DNA of 34,447 nucleotides from Chrysomallon squamiferum. Lineage: Eukaryota > Mollusca > Gastropoda > Neomphalida > Peltospiridae. Location of the stretch: positions 19,544,591 to 19,579,037 of the forward strand of contig CM022669.1 of NCBI GenBank assembly GCA_012295275.1, given 5' to 3'. Positions within the stretch are counted from its first letter, which is position 1, and every line of letters begins with the position of its first letter. Made by a program: the position numbers and the translations under genes. Below the pieces are notes generated by a model. It did no database searches. It had not been told where the DNA came from and saw only the letters and a list, made by a program, of their open reading frames with translations. Positions 22,323-31,700 of this stretch are shown here, piece after piece.

Positions 22323-25300
22323 TTAGATAAAGGGAAACTGAACATGCAGTTTCACTGAAGAAAAATATTATGCCGCTTCTGACAGAGAGAGGCTACTTCT
22401 GATCTGATAGTAAGTAGTAGTAGTACATAACTGCAGTAGTAATGGTACTGGCTGTTCTAGTAATAATTGTTGCAATTAGTGTAGTACTTATTTATTTTCT
22501 TAAACACTAGAGTAGTATTAAAAATAATAATAACAGTAATAAAAAAAATAATGACAATAACAATAAAAACAACAAGAACAAAATGTTTACGGGTTACACT
22601 TGTGACGTTTTTTATTTTATTTACTTATTTACAATGAACAGAAGCAGAATATGCAGCTAAACGAAAGAAAGTTATCATACGACTTCTGATGGAGAAAGGT
22701 TTCAAACCTGATGGTTGGCTGGGAATGATCAAGGAGGCTCAATTCTGTTTTGAATTCAGTGGCAAATATCCAAAAATACAGCAACTCATAAAGGAGCTTG
22801 GAAGTAGAGGTAAAACTTATTGTACTTATTATTCATATTTATGTTGTAAATATAAATATAATATCACTGAAACATTTATAGAAAAGAATATCATTAATAT
22901 ACAAATACTAGCATATGTAAATTAGCATTTACACATAAATATAAAGCATATGCAATATTGTAAGTAGTGATGTCAGTATCTCCTACACCACACTGACATT
23001 GTCGCCACCTGAACAGAAATAATAAATATGTGTCAGGTGCGTTTACTGAGAAAATACTCTGTGTATCATATTTATTTCAGTGTGAAAACTAACACAGATG
23101 ACGTTAATGGTTATAAATTGTAACCATTGTTACTTAAAGCTATGCGAAGACGGAATAAATTGTGCACCAGCATATTGAAAATAAATGAAAGCCCATACAA
23201 CTGGGCAGTAAAATATAATTATTATCTCATCTTTAATACATAACATCTTAACTTTAAAATGAAAGCAATATGCGTAAATTAATTACTGATCTCAGATGAT
23301 CTGTTGCACATTATGAGTTATAGTATTAATCAAATATAAAAAGTCTTACCTTCACTAACAATTATTTATGATCCTGTCATGTCAAGGGTCAGAGTGGAAT
23401 CTTTGCTTAAATTCTAGACAGCAGTTGCCATATGTGGTCATGTCACATGTCATCTTAACCTATAATGCTAAGACTTTAAGAAAGTTTCATACAGGAGGCA
23501 GTCATCTTTTAATCTCTTGCTAGCACTTGCTCCCTTTTGATTACTTTTATGAAGTAATTAGTTTAAAAACCTTAAATGCTGACCTTTATGGAATAGGAAA
23601 CACACATACACATATATATACTCATATACATGCACACATATACACAGACTTACACAAACACAAACACATCGAGACATTGAATCCTTTTAATTTAGTATGA
23701 TTCATTATTTATTTATTTATTTATATTTATGTTTATGTTTTGTTTTTGCTTTTTTGTTGATTAGTTTTTGTTATTTTTATTTTTAAATATTTTACTTTAT
23801 TAGATATGTAATTATTTTATTTTTTTTAATTTATTTTTTTATTTTTTTTATTTTTTATATTTTTATATTTTTATATATTATTTTTTCTAGGCTGTCCAAG
23901 AGACAAACCTGAAACGCTTGATTTATCGGCAATATTAAATAAATACACTGGTACGTATTCAAGGAGTGTATAATACTAATTATGGTTGATGTAGCAGGAG
24001 CAGAAAAAGACCAGTATAACTAGTACCAGCAGTTGTTGTTGTAATAGTAACAATAGTAGCAGTACAAGTAGTAGCAGTACTAATAGTAGGAGCAGTAGTA
24101 GTAGTAGCTGTTGTCCTAATAATACTTTTAATAGTACTTGTAGTTATAATAGTAGTAAAGGTTGTAGCAGGACTAGTAGTAGTAGTAGTTTAAATGTTGT
24201 AATATATTACTCAGATCTCCCGGGGGAAAGAATATTTGTTCGTACCCATGAACATTTATTTGTTAACCACATCTATGGAGGAACTAATATTTGCCAAATA
24301 TGCTATAAGTTATATAATTAGTGTGATATTTTGAGACTTGGATAACAATACATTTTTTAAAACTAATTTTCCTCAATATTTTCACATCAGTATATAGATA
24401 ACTGGAAACAAGAATTAGAAAAACAAAGACATATGCTGCAAAATGTACTTGTAGTTATAACAATAGTAATTATTCTAGCAGTAGAAATAACGGTAGTAGT
24501 AGTAGAAGGAGTAGAAGCAACAGCAGCAGTAATAGTAGTAGTAATAGCAGAAGTAGCAGAAGAATGAGTTAAATATTTTCTATTTCTATGAATAAAATGT
24601 AGGGACTTTTATTTGTATGTTGTGGTTGGTGGTGGTGCTGGTGTTTTTACTATTGTTGGTCTTTTTCTTTGTTGGCACCATTCTTATTATGGTAGTCCAC
24701 AAATATAATTTTATTTTAACTTTTTCTACTTCTTACGATTATTGTTATTATTATTATTTATTTTTTAATATTTGTTTCAGATCGTTTTTACCTGAAAGAC
24801 GAATTACGTATTATTTTGATTGGAAAAACAGGATGTGGAAAAAGTTCAACAGGAAATTCAATCCTTGGTGATGAATATTTTAGCATTAGTGGACTTAGTC
24901 AGTCGGCTACGGCCACGTGTCAGTCAGGATTGTCCTCTCGGTTTGGTTCTGAAATCATGGTCATTGATACTCCCGGTCTCTTTGATACAGGAAATTCTGA
25001 TAACGAAATAACGGAGGAAATAAAAAAATGCATTGCTTTGTGTTCCCCAGGGCCACATGCTTTTATCCTCGTTATAAGAATCGGGAGATTTACCAGGGAA
25101 GAAATTGACACTGTCAACCGTTACAGAAAGATCGTCGGAAGTGGCCTGTTTCCCTATCTCATTGTTGTGTTTGTAGGAATCGATGAACTGGAGCGACACG
25201 GGAAGACTCTGGACGATTATATCTCAACTGGACAGGAGGATTTAAAGAAACTGATTAGAGATTGCGGTGACAGGTACGCTGGTATAGACAACGAGAAAAA

Positions 25301-25730
25301 GGATGAAGGACAAGTAAAAAAGTTGATAGATCTGGTGAAAAAAAACGTAGGGAAGAACAGTCAAAGCTTCTACACCATTGATATGCTGAAAGCTGCAGAA
25401 CAAGCAGTACAAAAACGGGAGCAAGCAATACTGAAGACGAAAGAAAGAGAGATGGAATGGGATCTTGAAAAAATGGAGAAGACGTCAGGAAAAAGGAATG
25501 AGCGATATTTGAGATGTTTCTTAGAAAAGTTATCAATAGAGTACGAAAAAGATAAACGGGATCCCAAGCAGATGGAAAAGAAACAACGTGAAAAGTTGGA
25601 TACCACAGAAGATTTGTTGGCAAGTATCTTCTTAAAGGTCAGATATTTGGCTAGAAGCGAAGCAGAAATGGGAAAACCCGCCATTATCGAAATGATGACA
25701 AACGTGATTCGTCAGTATGTACCAGAATAA
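16252..25730 (+). CDS. Gene B: TIR-GIMAP (AIG1-type GTPase) fusion, 6 exons, TIR frameshifted
   Basis: Proposed exons: 16252-16261 (Met-Ala-Ser), 18523-18614, 19132-19290, 22642-22809, 23891-23950, 24781-25730. Exon 1 ends in phase 1 and joins the first TIR exon directly, since the zinc finger exon has lost its splice sites. TIR features: IMISYAWDD, ANFHVWMD, then VEAMAEAVENAAVVLMCMS after the frameshift, and KPDGWLGMIKEAQF. The second TIR exon is one base shorter than in gene A (159 against 160). The lost base is near 19177 and creates a stop at 19201-19203, so the full product of about 479 residues needs that base. The linker (CPRDKPETLDLSAI) and GTPase exons are intact and in frame with the third TIR exon. 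An isoform joining exon 1 to any phase 1 exon would bypass the break. Real pseudogenisation, assembly error and isoform use cannot be told apart here. Confidence 0.72.
16732..16998 (-). CDS. Hypothetical 88-aa single-pass membrane protein ORF
   Basis: Open frame from ATG to TGA on the minus strand inside a segment absent from unit A. It has one strongly hydrophobic stretch (LGLWVLFCVFSFFSLVLC) followed by a basic, helical-looking C-terminus (KLRDEQKHLATRLL, then SDILKELTANRLQA). An ATTAAA motif follows the stop. I do not recognise the family. The hydrophobic part is encoded by a pyrimidine-rich tract ending in an AG, so an alternative reading is an intron acceptor with a coding exon from about 16890 down to 16732. 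It could be a small retrocopy, a gene fragment or chance. Confidence 0.3.
   Translation of the reverse strand: MPTRNSTCPGLHCNAYINDKLGLWVLFCVFSFFSLVLCHLKKRGITSQRKGTIMGKLRDEQKHLATRLLSNFIKSDILKELTANRLQA
17774..17941 (+). pseudogene. Relic Cys4 zinc finger exon of gene B
   Basis: Reads WKCILCAYTDNFEKTTKCFR, then CGQINFSVTSNESDTEIYDL, clearly homologous to gene A exon 2 and with the Trp typical of RanBP2 fingers still present. The acceptor is lost (AG replaced by TG just upstream). The donor region (GGTAAG in gene A) reads CTAAG, and a stop follows at 17939-17941. The exon is therefore unlikely to be spliced in, although the four cysteines are intact. Confidence 0.8.
17945..18272 (+). repeat. AGT/GTA-rich tract after the relic zinc finger exon
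   Basis: Imperfect AGT, GTA and GGT trinucleotides on the sense strand, matching the tract after gene A exon 2. Confidence 0.8.
19132..19290 (+). other. Second TIR exon of gene B with one-base deletion
   Basis: Aligns base for base with gene A exon 12105-12264 except for small substitutions and one missing base near 19177, where gene A has the codons for Val-Asp-Asn. Upstream of it the frame reads VKEALKRANFHVWMD. Downstream, the other frame reads SSVEAMAEAVENAAVVLMCM. In the annotated frame a TAG appears at 19201-19203. Splice sites are intact (acceptor CTCAG, donor GAG|GTTAGT). Confidence 0.85.
19291..19495 (+). repeat. AGT-rich tract with a 30-bp minisatellite
   Basis: AGT repeats start at the donor itself. 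From about 19371 to 19480 a 30-base unit containing GGTGGCAGCAGCAGTAGTTG repeats nearly perfectly, with three full copies and a partial one. Gene A has only a short AGT tract here. Confidence 0.9.
20400..22145 (-). mobile_element. Decayed BEL/Pao-like retroelement, antisense in gene B intron
   Basis: Minus-strand fragments appear in the order expected for gag then pol. At 21330-21545 a frame holds TECSICKGKHQTISRVDIKR followed by AIIPVKVKT, resembling the BEL/Pao gag zinc knuckle and the start of its protease region. At 20517-20810 a frame reads NWHHWTEDLAETDNVEFHRC and later ARKKKQLHL, matching the end of the reverse transcriptase and the RNase H region. The next piece, in a shifted frame, reads KIVIIPGIELIDAM. 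Stops and frameshifts occur throughout, so the element is dead. I found no long terminal repeats or integrase. Unit A lacks it, so it inserted after the duplication or was lost from A. Confidence 0.6.
22141..22317. repeat. AGT-rich tract and (ATT)n microsatellite
   Basis: Imperfect AGT repeats, then a long ATT run at 22266-22317, between the retroelement remnant and the relic third TIR exon. Confidence 0.9.
22335..22411 (+). pseudogene. Relic extra copy of the third TIR exon (5' part)
   Basis: Reads ETEHAVSLKKNIMPLLTERG then Tyr-Phe and a stop (first Glu completed from the previous exon), matching the start of the third TIR exon (EAEYAAKRKKVIIRLLMEKG) that follows 300 bases later. The acceptor context is poor and the 3' half is missing. 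It shows that this exon was once duplicated inside gene B. Confidence 0.75.
22642..22809 (+). other. Third TIR exon of gene B
   Basis: 168 bases in phase 1-1, encoding the C-terminal part of the TIR fold (EAEYAAKRKKVIIRLLMEKG, then FKPDGWLGMIKEAQFCFEFS). It lacks three codons present in gene A after the SGKY motif. The donor AGAG|GTAAAA is intact, whereas gene A has GA at this place. Confidence 0.85.
23891..23950 (+). other. Linker exon of gene B between TIR and GTPase
   Basis: 60 bases with a TAG acceptor and GTACGT donor, in phase 1-1. It encodes CPRDKPETLDLSAILNKYT. The stretch GATTTATCGGCAA and the first about 70 bases of the following intron resemble the 3' half of gene A exon 2 and its intron, so this exon probably arose from a duplicated zinc finger exon that lost its finger. 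Confidence 0.75.
23985..24195 (+). repeat. AGT-rich tract after the linker exon
   Basis: Imperfect AGT and GTA repeats start about 40 bases past the donor on the sense strand. A second tract lies at 24450-24565 in the same intron. Confidence 0.8.
24781..25730 (+). CDS. GIMAP/AIG1-type GTPase exon (C-terminal exon of gene B)
   Basis: Single exon coding 316 residues after a TTTGTTTCAG acceptor. Counting from its first residue, a P-loop GKTGCGKSS begins at 15, the switch I region SQSATATCQSG follows, and the G3 motif DTPGLFD begins at 63. The AIG1-specific conserved box is CIALCSPGPHAFILVIRIGR. The G4 region reads VVFVGIDELE with Asp at 135; the usual preceding Thr is Val. RYAGIDNEK resembles the family G5 region. 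Residues from about 200 to 270 are Lys/Glu-rich and likely coiled coil. There is no C-terminal membrane anchor. GIMAPs bind GTP, oligomerise and act in immune cell survival and membrane events in vertebrates; their invertebrate roles are thought to be immune. Without the upstream exons a TTG, not an ATG, would open this frame, so it depends on splicing. Confidence 0.93.
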
Positions 25731-26180
25731 TACCAAAAAAATAATTATGATATCTGACTGTTCAGTTTATTAAGATTACAGAAATTTTAAAAAAAATGTA
25801 TAACATTTACGTTTTCATAAAAATGAGAACATAATACTTGTAACCTTCTTGTATAATAATACATATTAACATACACGGGAAAAAAGAGAACATAATATTA
25901 TACCGTTTTAAGTAACAGAAATGTTTTGTTACTTTTAATTTTTTCTGTATTTGCAGTGATTTAGATGGCACTGACAAGTTTAGAGTCACCCTTTATTTCT
26001 TTTTGACGAATTTGTTTCTTTTTCAAATATCTATTTCAGTGTGCACCTAGTTTACACTAAAGATGTAGTCTTGTTGTTATTTAATATGCAGTAAAGAAAA
26101 ACGCCAGAGACAGCTCCGAGGTGTGTGTTCTTATTACATAGTTCTCAACATTTTGTTCAAATAATAATAATGATAATAAG

Positions 26181-26259
26181 TGTGTGTGTATGTATGTGTG
26201 AGTGTAAACTCTGTGTGTGTGCGTATATGTGCACATATGTGTATGCATGAGTTTGGGTA

Positions 26260-26292
<33 letters not shown>
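26181..26292. repeat. (TG)n-(TA)n microsatellite
   Basis: TGTG/TATG repeats ending in a TA run. Confidence 0.9.
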
Positions 26293-27857
26293 TTAAAAGA
26301 AAAAAGTAATCTAATCATAACATAAGGGAATTGTCTCTAACAAATTCCGAGATATTTGTGCATATCTCTCCCTAGTACTAATGGTCTGAACAATTTACAA
26401 ATGTGTTAGGAGGGGATCACTCGGCAGATACGTCTTATCCTGAACATATTTTATATAACTGACATCGTTTAACACATCCACATAGACGAAATAATCATAA
26501 GAGCATGTCTTGTCAGTGATTAAATACAGTTCTGAGACAGAAAAAGTATGCTCAATAAATGCTGAACTATTTCGAAACAACTGATCCAAAATAACATTAC
26601 TTTGAGTTACCTTAACATCTAAAAACAAAGACAATAGATTATCTGAGGGAACGCTTTACGGCAAAACCACAGTTTTATTAAGAAAAAATTAGTAAAAATA
26701 TCTTAAAGAAAATAGAAACATTAAGCAGGGCGGTAAGAAAAAAAAAATAAAATAAAATAAAAAACGAAGAAAAAACAACTGAAAGAAAGAGAGAAATAAT
26801 AATTTTAAAATAGTATTAACAAGAACAACAATAATTATGGTAATAAAAAGAAGAATGAGAGGAAATGTTTTAAAAAAAATAAATATACAGTTAGTAATTC
26901 CAATAATATTCTTTATATATAGATATAGATATAAATTTACTCTATACAACACACCCATAATTTTAAATAAAATTCTAGTGAAAAAGAATATTGTTACAAA
27001 TAATATAGGCTCATTTTACATAATTTTTTCAGAATTCAGGATAACAAGGCAGTTTAATATGTTGTTGTTTACTTATTTGTTTGTTTGTTTTTATAGAGGA
27101 CGTGATAATTAATAATTTAAAAACAATAAATGACAGGAAACAGAATTAGGCAACTGCATAAGGAAACCACTGGGAATTATTTTTGGATTTGATGAACGTC
27201 ACTGGTAGCAAGGGAAACATAATTTCTCTTCGCTAATTTGTATTTGCACAGAATCACAAATTTGTTTTTGTAATATACTATGACACAAAGGTTTCGTTTT
27301 AGATTGTCTTTTTTTCTGGTATTTTTTTTATGACGTTTAAGATCAAAATTCGATGGGTAATCTGTATCGGTCGTGTAAAATAAAACTGTACATTTGTTTT
27401 TCATGTCAGAGTTGTTACAGAACAGTTCCAGAATGAAGTGAAATGTACCTTAATGATAGATACAGGTTAGAAGGTATTAAAGTAAGCTACACAGGTAAAT
27501 AATCAATATGTTACCGACATTTTCATAAACTGTAATTTAATAGCACAACAATATAATTTAGTATAATAAGTAAAAAAAAAAAAAATAGCTACTAGCGAAT
27601 TCTACAAGTAGGTATAACCTAAATTGCGATCCGTGGTTTAATAAGTAAGTTACGACCAATTTTCTAAGTTAAATAAACACAGCAAACAGTACAACTTACT
27701 ATCACTGTTAAAACTTTCCATAGATTGATAGACGCCCTATTAGGGTTTTGTTAAGGGCCCTACTACTATATATACGTACAGTACGAGAATGGCTGGGCGA
27801 TAACACTTTTCTATAGTCGACTTATTAAAAAAATTCTTCTAGTGTCGTTGAAAAAAA

Positions 27858-27875
27858 TTAATAATAATAATAATG

Positions 27876-27903
<28 letters not shown>
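27858..27903. repeat. (AAT)n microsatellite
   Basis: AAT repeats with two interruptions, upstream of the third unit fragment. Confidence 0.9.
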
Positions 27904-27906
<3 letters not shown>

Positions 27907-28339
27907 TGATGGTAATAATTATAATAACAATCATTACGTGACATAAGGATTAAAATGAAGCCTTTACATCTTTTGTAACAGTGCTATTTTGTTGTCATTC
28001 ATGGTATAAGCGACTATACCTCCCCAAAACACTGATATAATAATTTGAAAGAATAAACACAACTGTCTCAGGTACAGTTAACATTTCGTTTTATCCTGCT
28101 TTTGATCTCAGATTCTTTCACAGCAAATACGGTGCAGATTTCTTCTTTATAATAAATTAACTGACCCTGTATTTATTAGAAAATAATAAAGTAAAAAAAA
28201 ATATGACTGAACATGTAAAAATATTACGCGCGTTTTCTCAATTATTTTTTCTGATATAACTTGTATATTCTTGATTCCTCGCTATTCCGTTAGCTGTAAC
28301 CAGTATTACAAACAGCTACAATATTTACAGTATTTACAA

Positions 28340-28730
28340 CATGGACAAAGGTAAAATTGTTTTTATTTTCTTATATAACTTAGTTATGCTAAATATAAAA
28401 CAGCGACAGGAAAGTAAAAAATATAAGTAATTTTATTAAATTCAATTCGGAACTGAGTAACGGAATTTATTTTATTACAACATGGCCTGAGGTTCGAAAT
28501 ATTTTTAAACTTAAAAGCTATTTTTCGATGTTAAAGTTTTTGAAATTTTATTTTATATATCCTATATATTTGTCAACGAAACTAAAAGCGATTGTTTCAT
28601 ATATATTATAAATGACAGTTATTGCATTATTCAGATATTCATAAAGAACGAATGAATTAATGAATGCAGATGGTTAGGGAAAAACAAATTTCCCAGAATG
28701 ATAAATTTTTGCCCTAGTAACTCATTAAAA
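28340..28730 (+). pseudogene. Third partial duplication unit: exon 1 region, broken
   Basis: Similar to the exon 1 region of units A and B, including AACTGAGTAACGGAATTTAT before the start codon and AAATGACAGTTATTGCATTA in the intron. The exon 1 equivalent at 28482 reads ATG GCC TGA, an immediate stop, and the donor GGTAAG is changed to GGTTCG. A second ATG at 28341 (ATGGACAAAG|GTAAAA) could serve as a phase 1 first exon, but there is no proof. The similarity ends where the satellite begins. Confidence 0.7.
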
Positions 28731-31700
28731 CTTTTGCAGACGTTGAAATATTTTTCCCGACCACACGGAATAGTGCCACACGGATTTTCAATTTTTGAAA
28801 ATCGATTTTTTTCAAACGCATTTTCAAAAGGTGCAGCACCTTTGGTAAATGTTGGAAACGTTTTTGCCACACTCGCCCCGACGGCGCGCACGTTTTGCAC
28901 ACGTCGAAATATTTTTCCCGACCAAACGGAACAGTGCCACACGGATTTTCAACTTTTGAAAATCGAATTTTTCAAGTTTCGTTGAAAATGCTAGGGGTAC
29001 CTTTTTCAAAGTGCAATAACTTTTTCCGAGCACGTGGGAAAAATCGGGCGCACATACCCAAAAGTGGGGCAAGGGTTGCCCGACACGGGTCAAAAGTGCC
29101 GCACGCCCCACCCAAGGGGAACAACTCGTTTCCGACACGTGCACAAAAAACGCACATGTTTTTGAAAATTTGCTCGATTTTTTTTTCAAACGCATTTTCA
29201 AAAGGTGCAGCACCTTTGGTAAATGTTGGAAACGTTTTTGCCACACTCGCCCCGACGGCGCGCACGTTTTGCACACGTCGAAATATTTTTCCCGACCAAA
29301 CGGAACAGTGCCACACGGATTTTCAACTTTTGAAAATCGAATTTTTCAAGTTTCGTTGAAAATGCTAGGGGTACCTTTTTCAAAGTGCAATAACTTTTTC
29401 CGAGCACGTGGGAAAAATCGGGCGCACATACAAAAAAAGTGGGGCAAAGGGTTGCCCGACACGGGTCAAAAGTGCCGCACGCCCCACCCAAGGGGAACAA
29501 CTCGTTTCCGACACGTGCACAAAAAACGCACATGTTTTTGAAAATTTGCTCGATTTTTTTCAAACGCATTTTCAAAAGGTGCAGCACCTTTGGTAAATGT
29601 TGGAAACGTTTTTGCCACACTCGCCCCGACGGCGCGCACGTTTTGCACACGTCGAAATATTTTTCCCGACCAAACGGAACAGTGCCACACGGATTTTCAA
29701 CTTTTGAAAATCGAATTTTTCAAGTTTCGTTGAAAATGCTAGGGGTACCTTTTTCAAAGTGCAATAACTTTTTCCGAGCACGTGGGAAAAATCGGGCGCA
29801 CATACCCAAAAGTGGGGCAAGGGTTGCCCGACACGGGTCAAAAGTGCCGCACGCCCCACCCAAGGGGAACAACTCGTTTCCGACACGTGCACAAAAAACG
29901 CACATGTTTTTGAAAATTTGCTCGATTTTTTTTCAAACGCATTTTCAAAAAAGGTGCAGCACCTTTGGTAAATGTTGGAAACGTTTTTGCCACACTCGCC
30001 CCGACGGCGCGCACGTTTTGCACACGTCGAAATATTTTTCCCGACCAAACGGAACAGTGCCACACGGATTTTCAACTTTTGAAAATCGAATTTTTCAAGT
30101 TTCGTTGAAAATGCTAGGGGTACCTTTTTCAAAGTGCAATAACTTTTTCCGAGCACGTGGGAAAAATCGGGCGCACATACCCAAAAGTGGGGCAAGGGTT
30201 GCCCGACACGGGTCAAAAGTGCCGCACGCCCCACCCAAGGGGAACAACTCGTTTCCGACACGTGCACAAAAAACGCACATGTTTTTGAAAATTTGCTCGA
30301 TTTTTTTCAAACGCATTTTCAAAAGGTGCAGCACCTTTGGTAAATGTTGGAAACGTTTTTGCCACACTCGCCCCGACGGCGCGCACGTTTTGCACACGTC
30401 GAAATATTTTTCCCGACCAAACGGAACAGTGCCACACGGATTTTCAACTTTTGAAAATCGAATTTTTCAAGTTTCGTTGAAAATGCTAGGGGTACCTTTT
30501 TCAAAGTGCAATAACTTTTTCCGAGCACGTGGGAAAAATCGGGCGCACATACCCAAAAGTGGGGCAAGGGTTGCCCGACACGGGTCAAAAGTGCCGCACG
30601 CCCCACCCAAGGGGAACAACTCGTTTCCGACACGTGCACAAAAAACGCACATGTTTTTGAAAATTTGCTCGATTTTTTTTCAAACGCATTTTCAAAAGGT
30701 GCAGCACCTTTGGTAAATGTTGGAAACGTTTTTGCCACACTCGCCCCGACGGCGCGCACGTTTTGCACACGTCGAAATATTTTTCCCGACCAAACGGAAC
30801 AGTGCCACACGGATTTTCAACTTTTGAAAATCGAATTTTTTCAAGTTTCGTTGAAAATGCTAGGGGTACCTTTTTCAAAGTGCAATAACTTTTTCCGAGC
30901 ACGTGGGAAAAATCGGGCGCACACACCCAAAAGTGGGGCAAGGGTTGCCCGACACGGGTCAAAAGTGCCGCACGCCCCACCCAAGGGGAACAACTCGTTT
31001 CCGACACGTGCACAAAAAACGCACATGTTTTTGAAAATTTGCTCGATTTTTTTCAAACGCATTTTCAAAAGGTGCAGCACCTTTGGTAAATGTTGGAAAC
31101 GTTTTTGCCACACTCGCCCCGACGGCGCGCACGTTTTGCACACGTCGAAATATTTTTCCCGACCAAACGGAACAGTGCCACACGGATTTTCAACTTTTGA
31201 AAATCGAATTTTTCAAGTTTCGTTGAAAATGCTAGGGGTACCTTTTTCAAAGTGCAATAACTTTTTCCGAGCACGTGGGAAAAATCGGGCGCACATACCC
31301 AAAAGTGGGGCAAGGGTTGCCCGACACGGGTCAAAAGTGCCGCACGCCCCACCCAAGGGGAACAACTCGTTTCCGACACGTGCACAAAAAACGCACATGT
31401 TTTTGAAAATTTGCTCGATTTTTTTCAAACGCATTTTCAAAAGGTGCAGCACCTTTGGTAAATGTTGGAAACGTTTTGCCACACTCGCCCCGACGGCGCG
31501 CACGTTTTGCACACGTCGAAATATTTTTCCCGACCAAACGGAACAGTGCCACACGGATTTTCAACTTTTGAAAATCGAATTTTTCAAGTTTCGTTGAAAA
31601 TGCTAGGGGTACCTTTTTCAAAGTGCAATAACTTTTTCCGAGCACGTGGGAAAAATCGGGCGCACATACCCAAAAGTGGGGCAAGGGTTGCCCGACACGG

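Larger units (their letters stand above)
14545..23610. repeat. Tandem segmental duplication, unit B
   Basis: Second copy of the block described for unit A. It begins with a relic PRCC exon 1 and ends in the intron after the third TIR exon of gene B. It is enlarged by a BEL/Pao remnant, a relic TIR exon, microsatellites and a B-only insertion around 16700-17040. Downstream of about 23610 there is no counterpart in unit A. Confidence 0.85.
25731..28335. other. Flank without a recognisable gene
   Basis: AT-rich sequence downstream of gene B. Microsatellites occur at 26181-26292 (TG/TATG then TA) and 27858-27903 (AAT). Short open frames on the minus strand at 26395-26634 and 27177-27404 have no features I recognise. 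No clear AATAAA lies within the first kilobase after the gene B stop. Confidence 0.5.

Noticed and set aside
26395-26634. 79-codon minus-strand ORF
   Set aside because: No recognisable motif or gene structure around it; left as unannotated flank.
27177-27404. 75-codon minus-strand ORF
   Set aside because: Lys/Asn-rich, as expected of AT-rich noncoding sequence. No domain and no homologous copy in the window.
29439-30716. 425-codon open frame in the satellite as a gene
   Set aside because: It spans several identical satellite units. Similar frames exist on both strands and in several phases, with no start or splice context and no recognisable domain.
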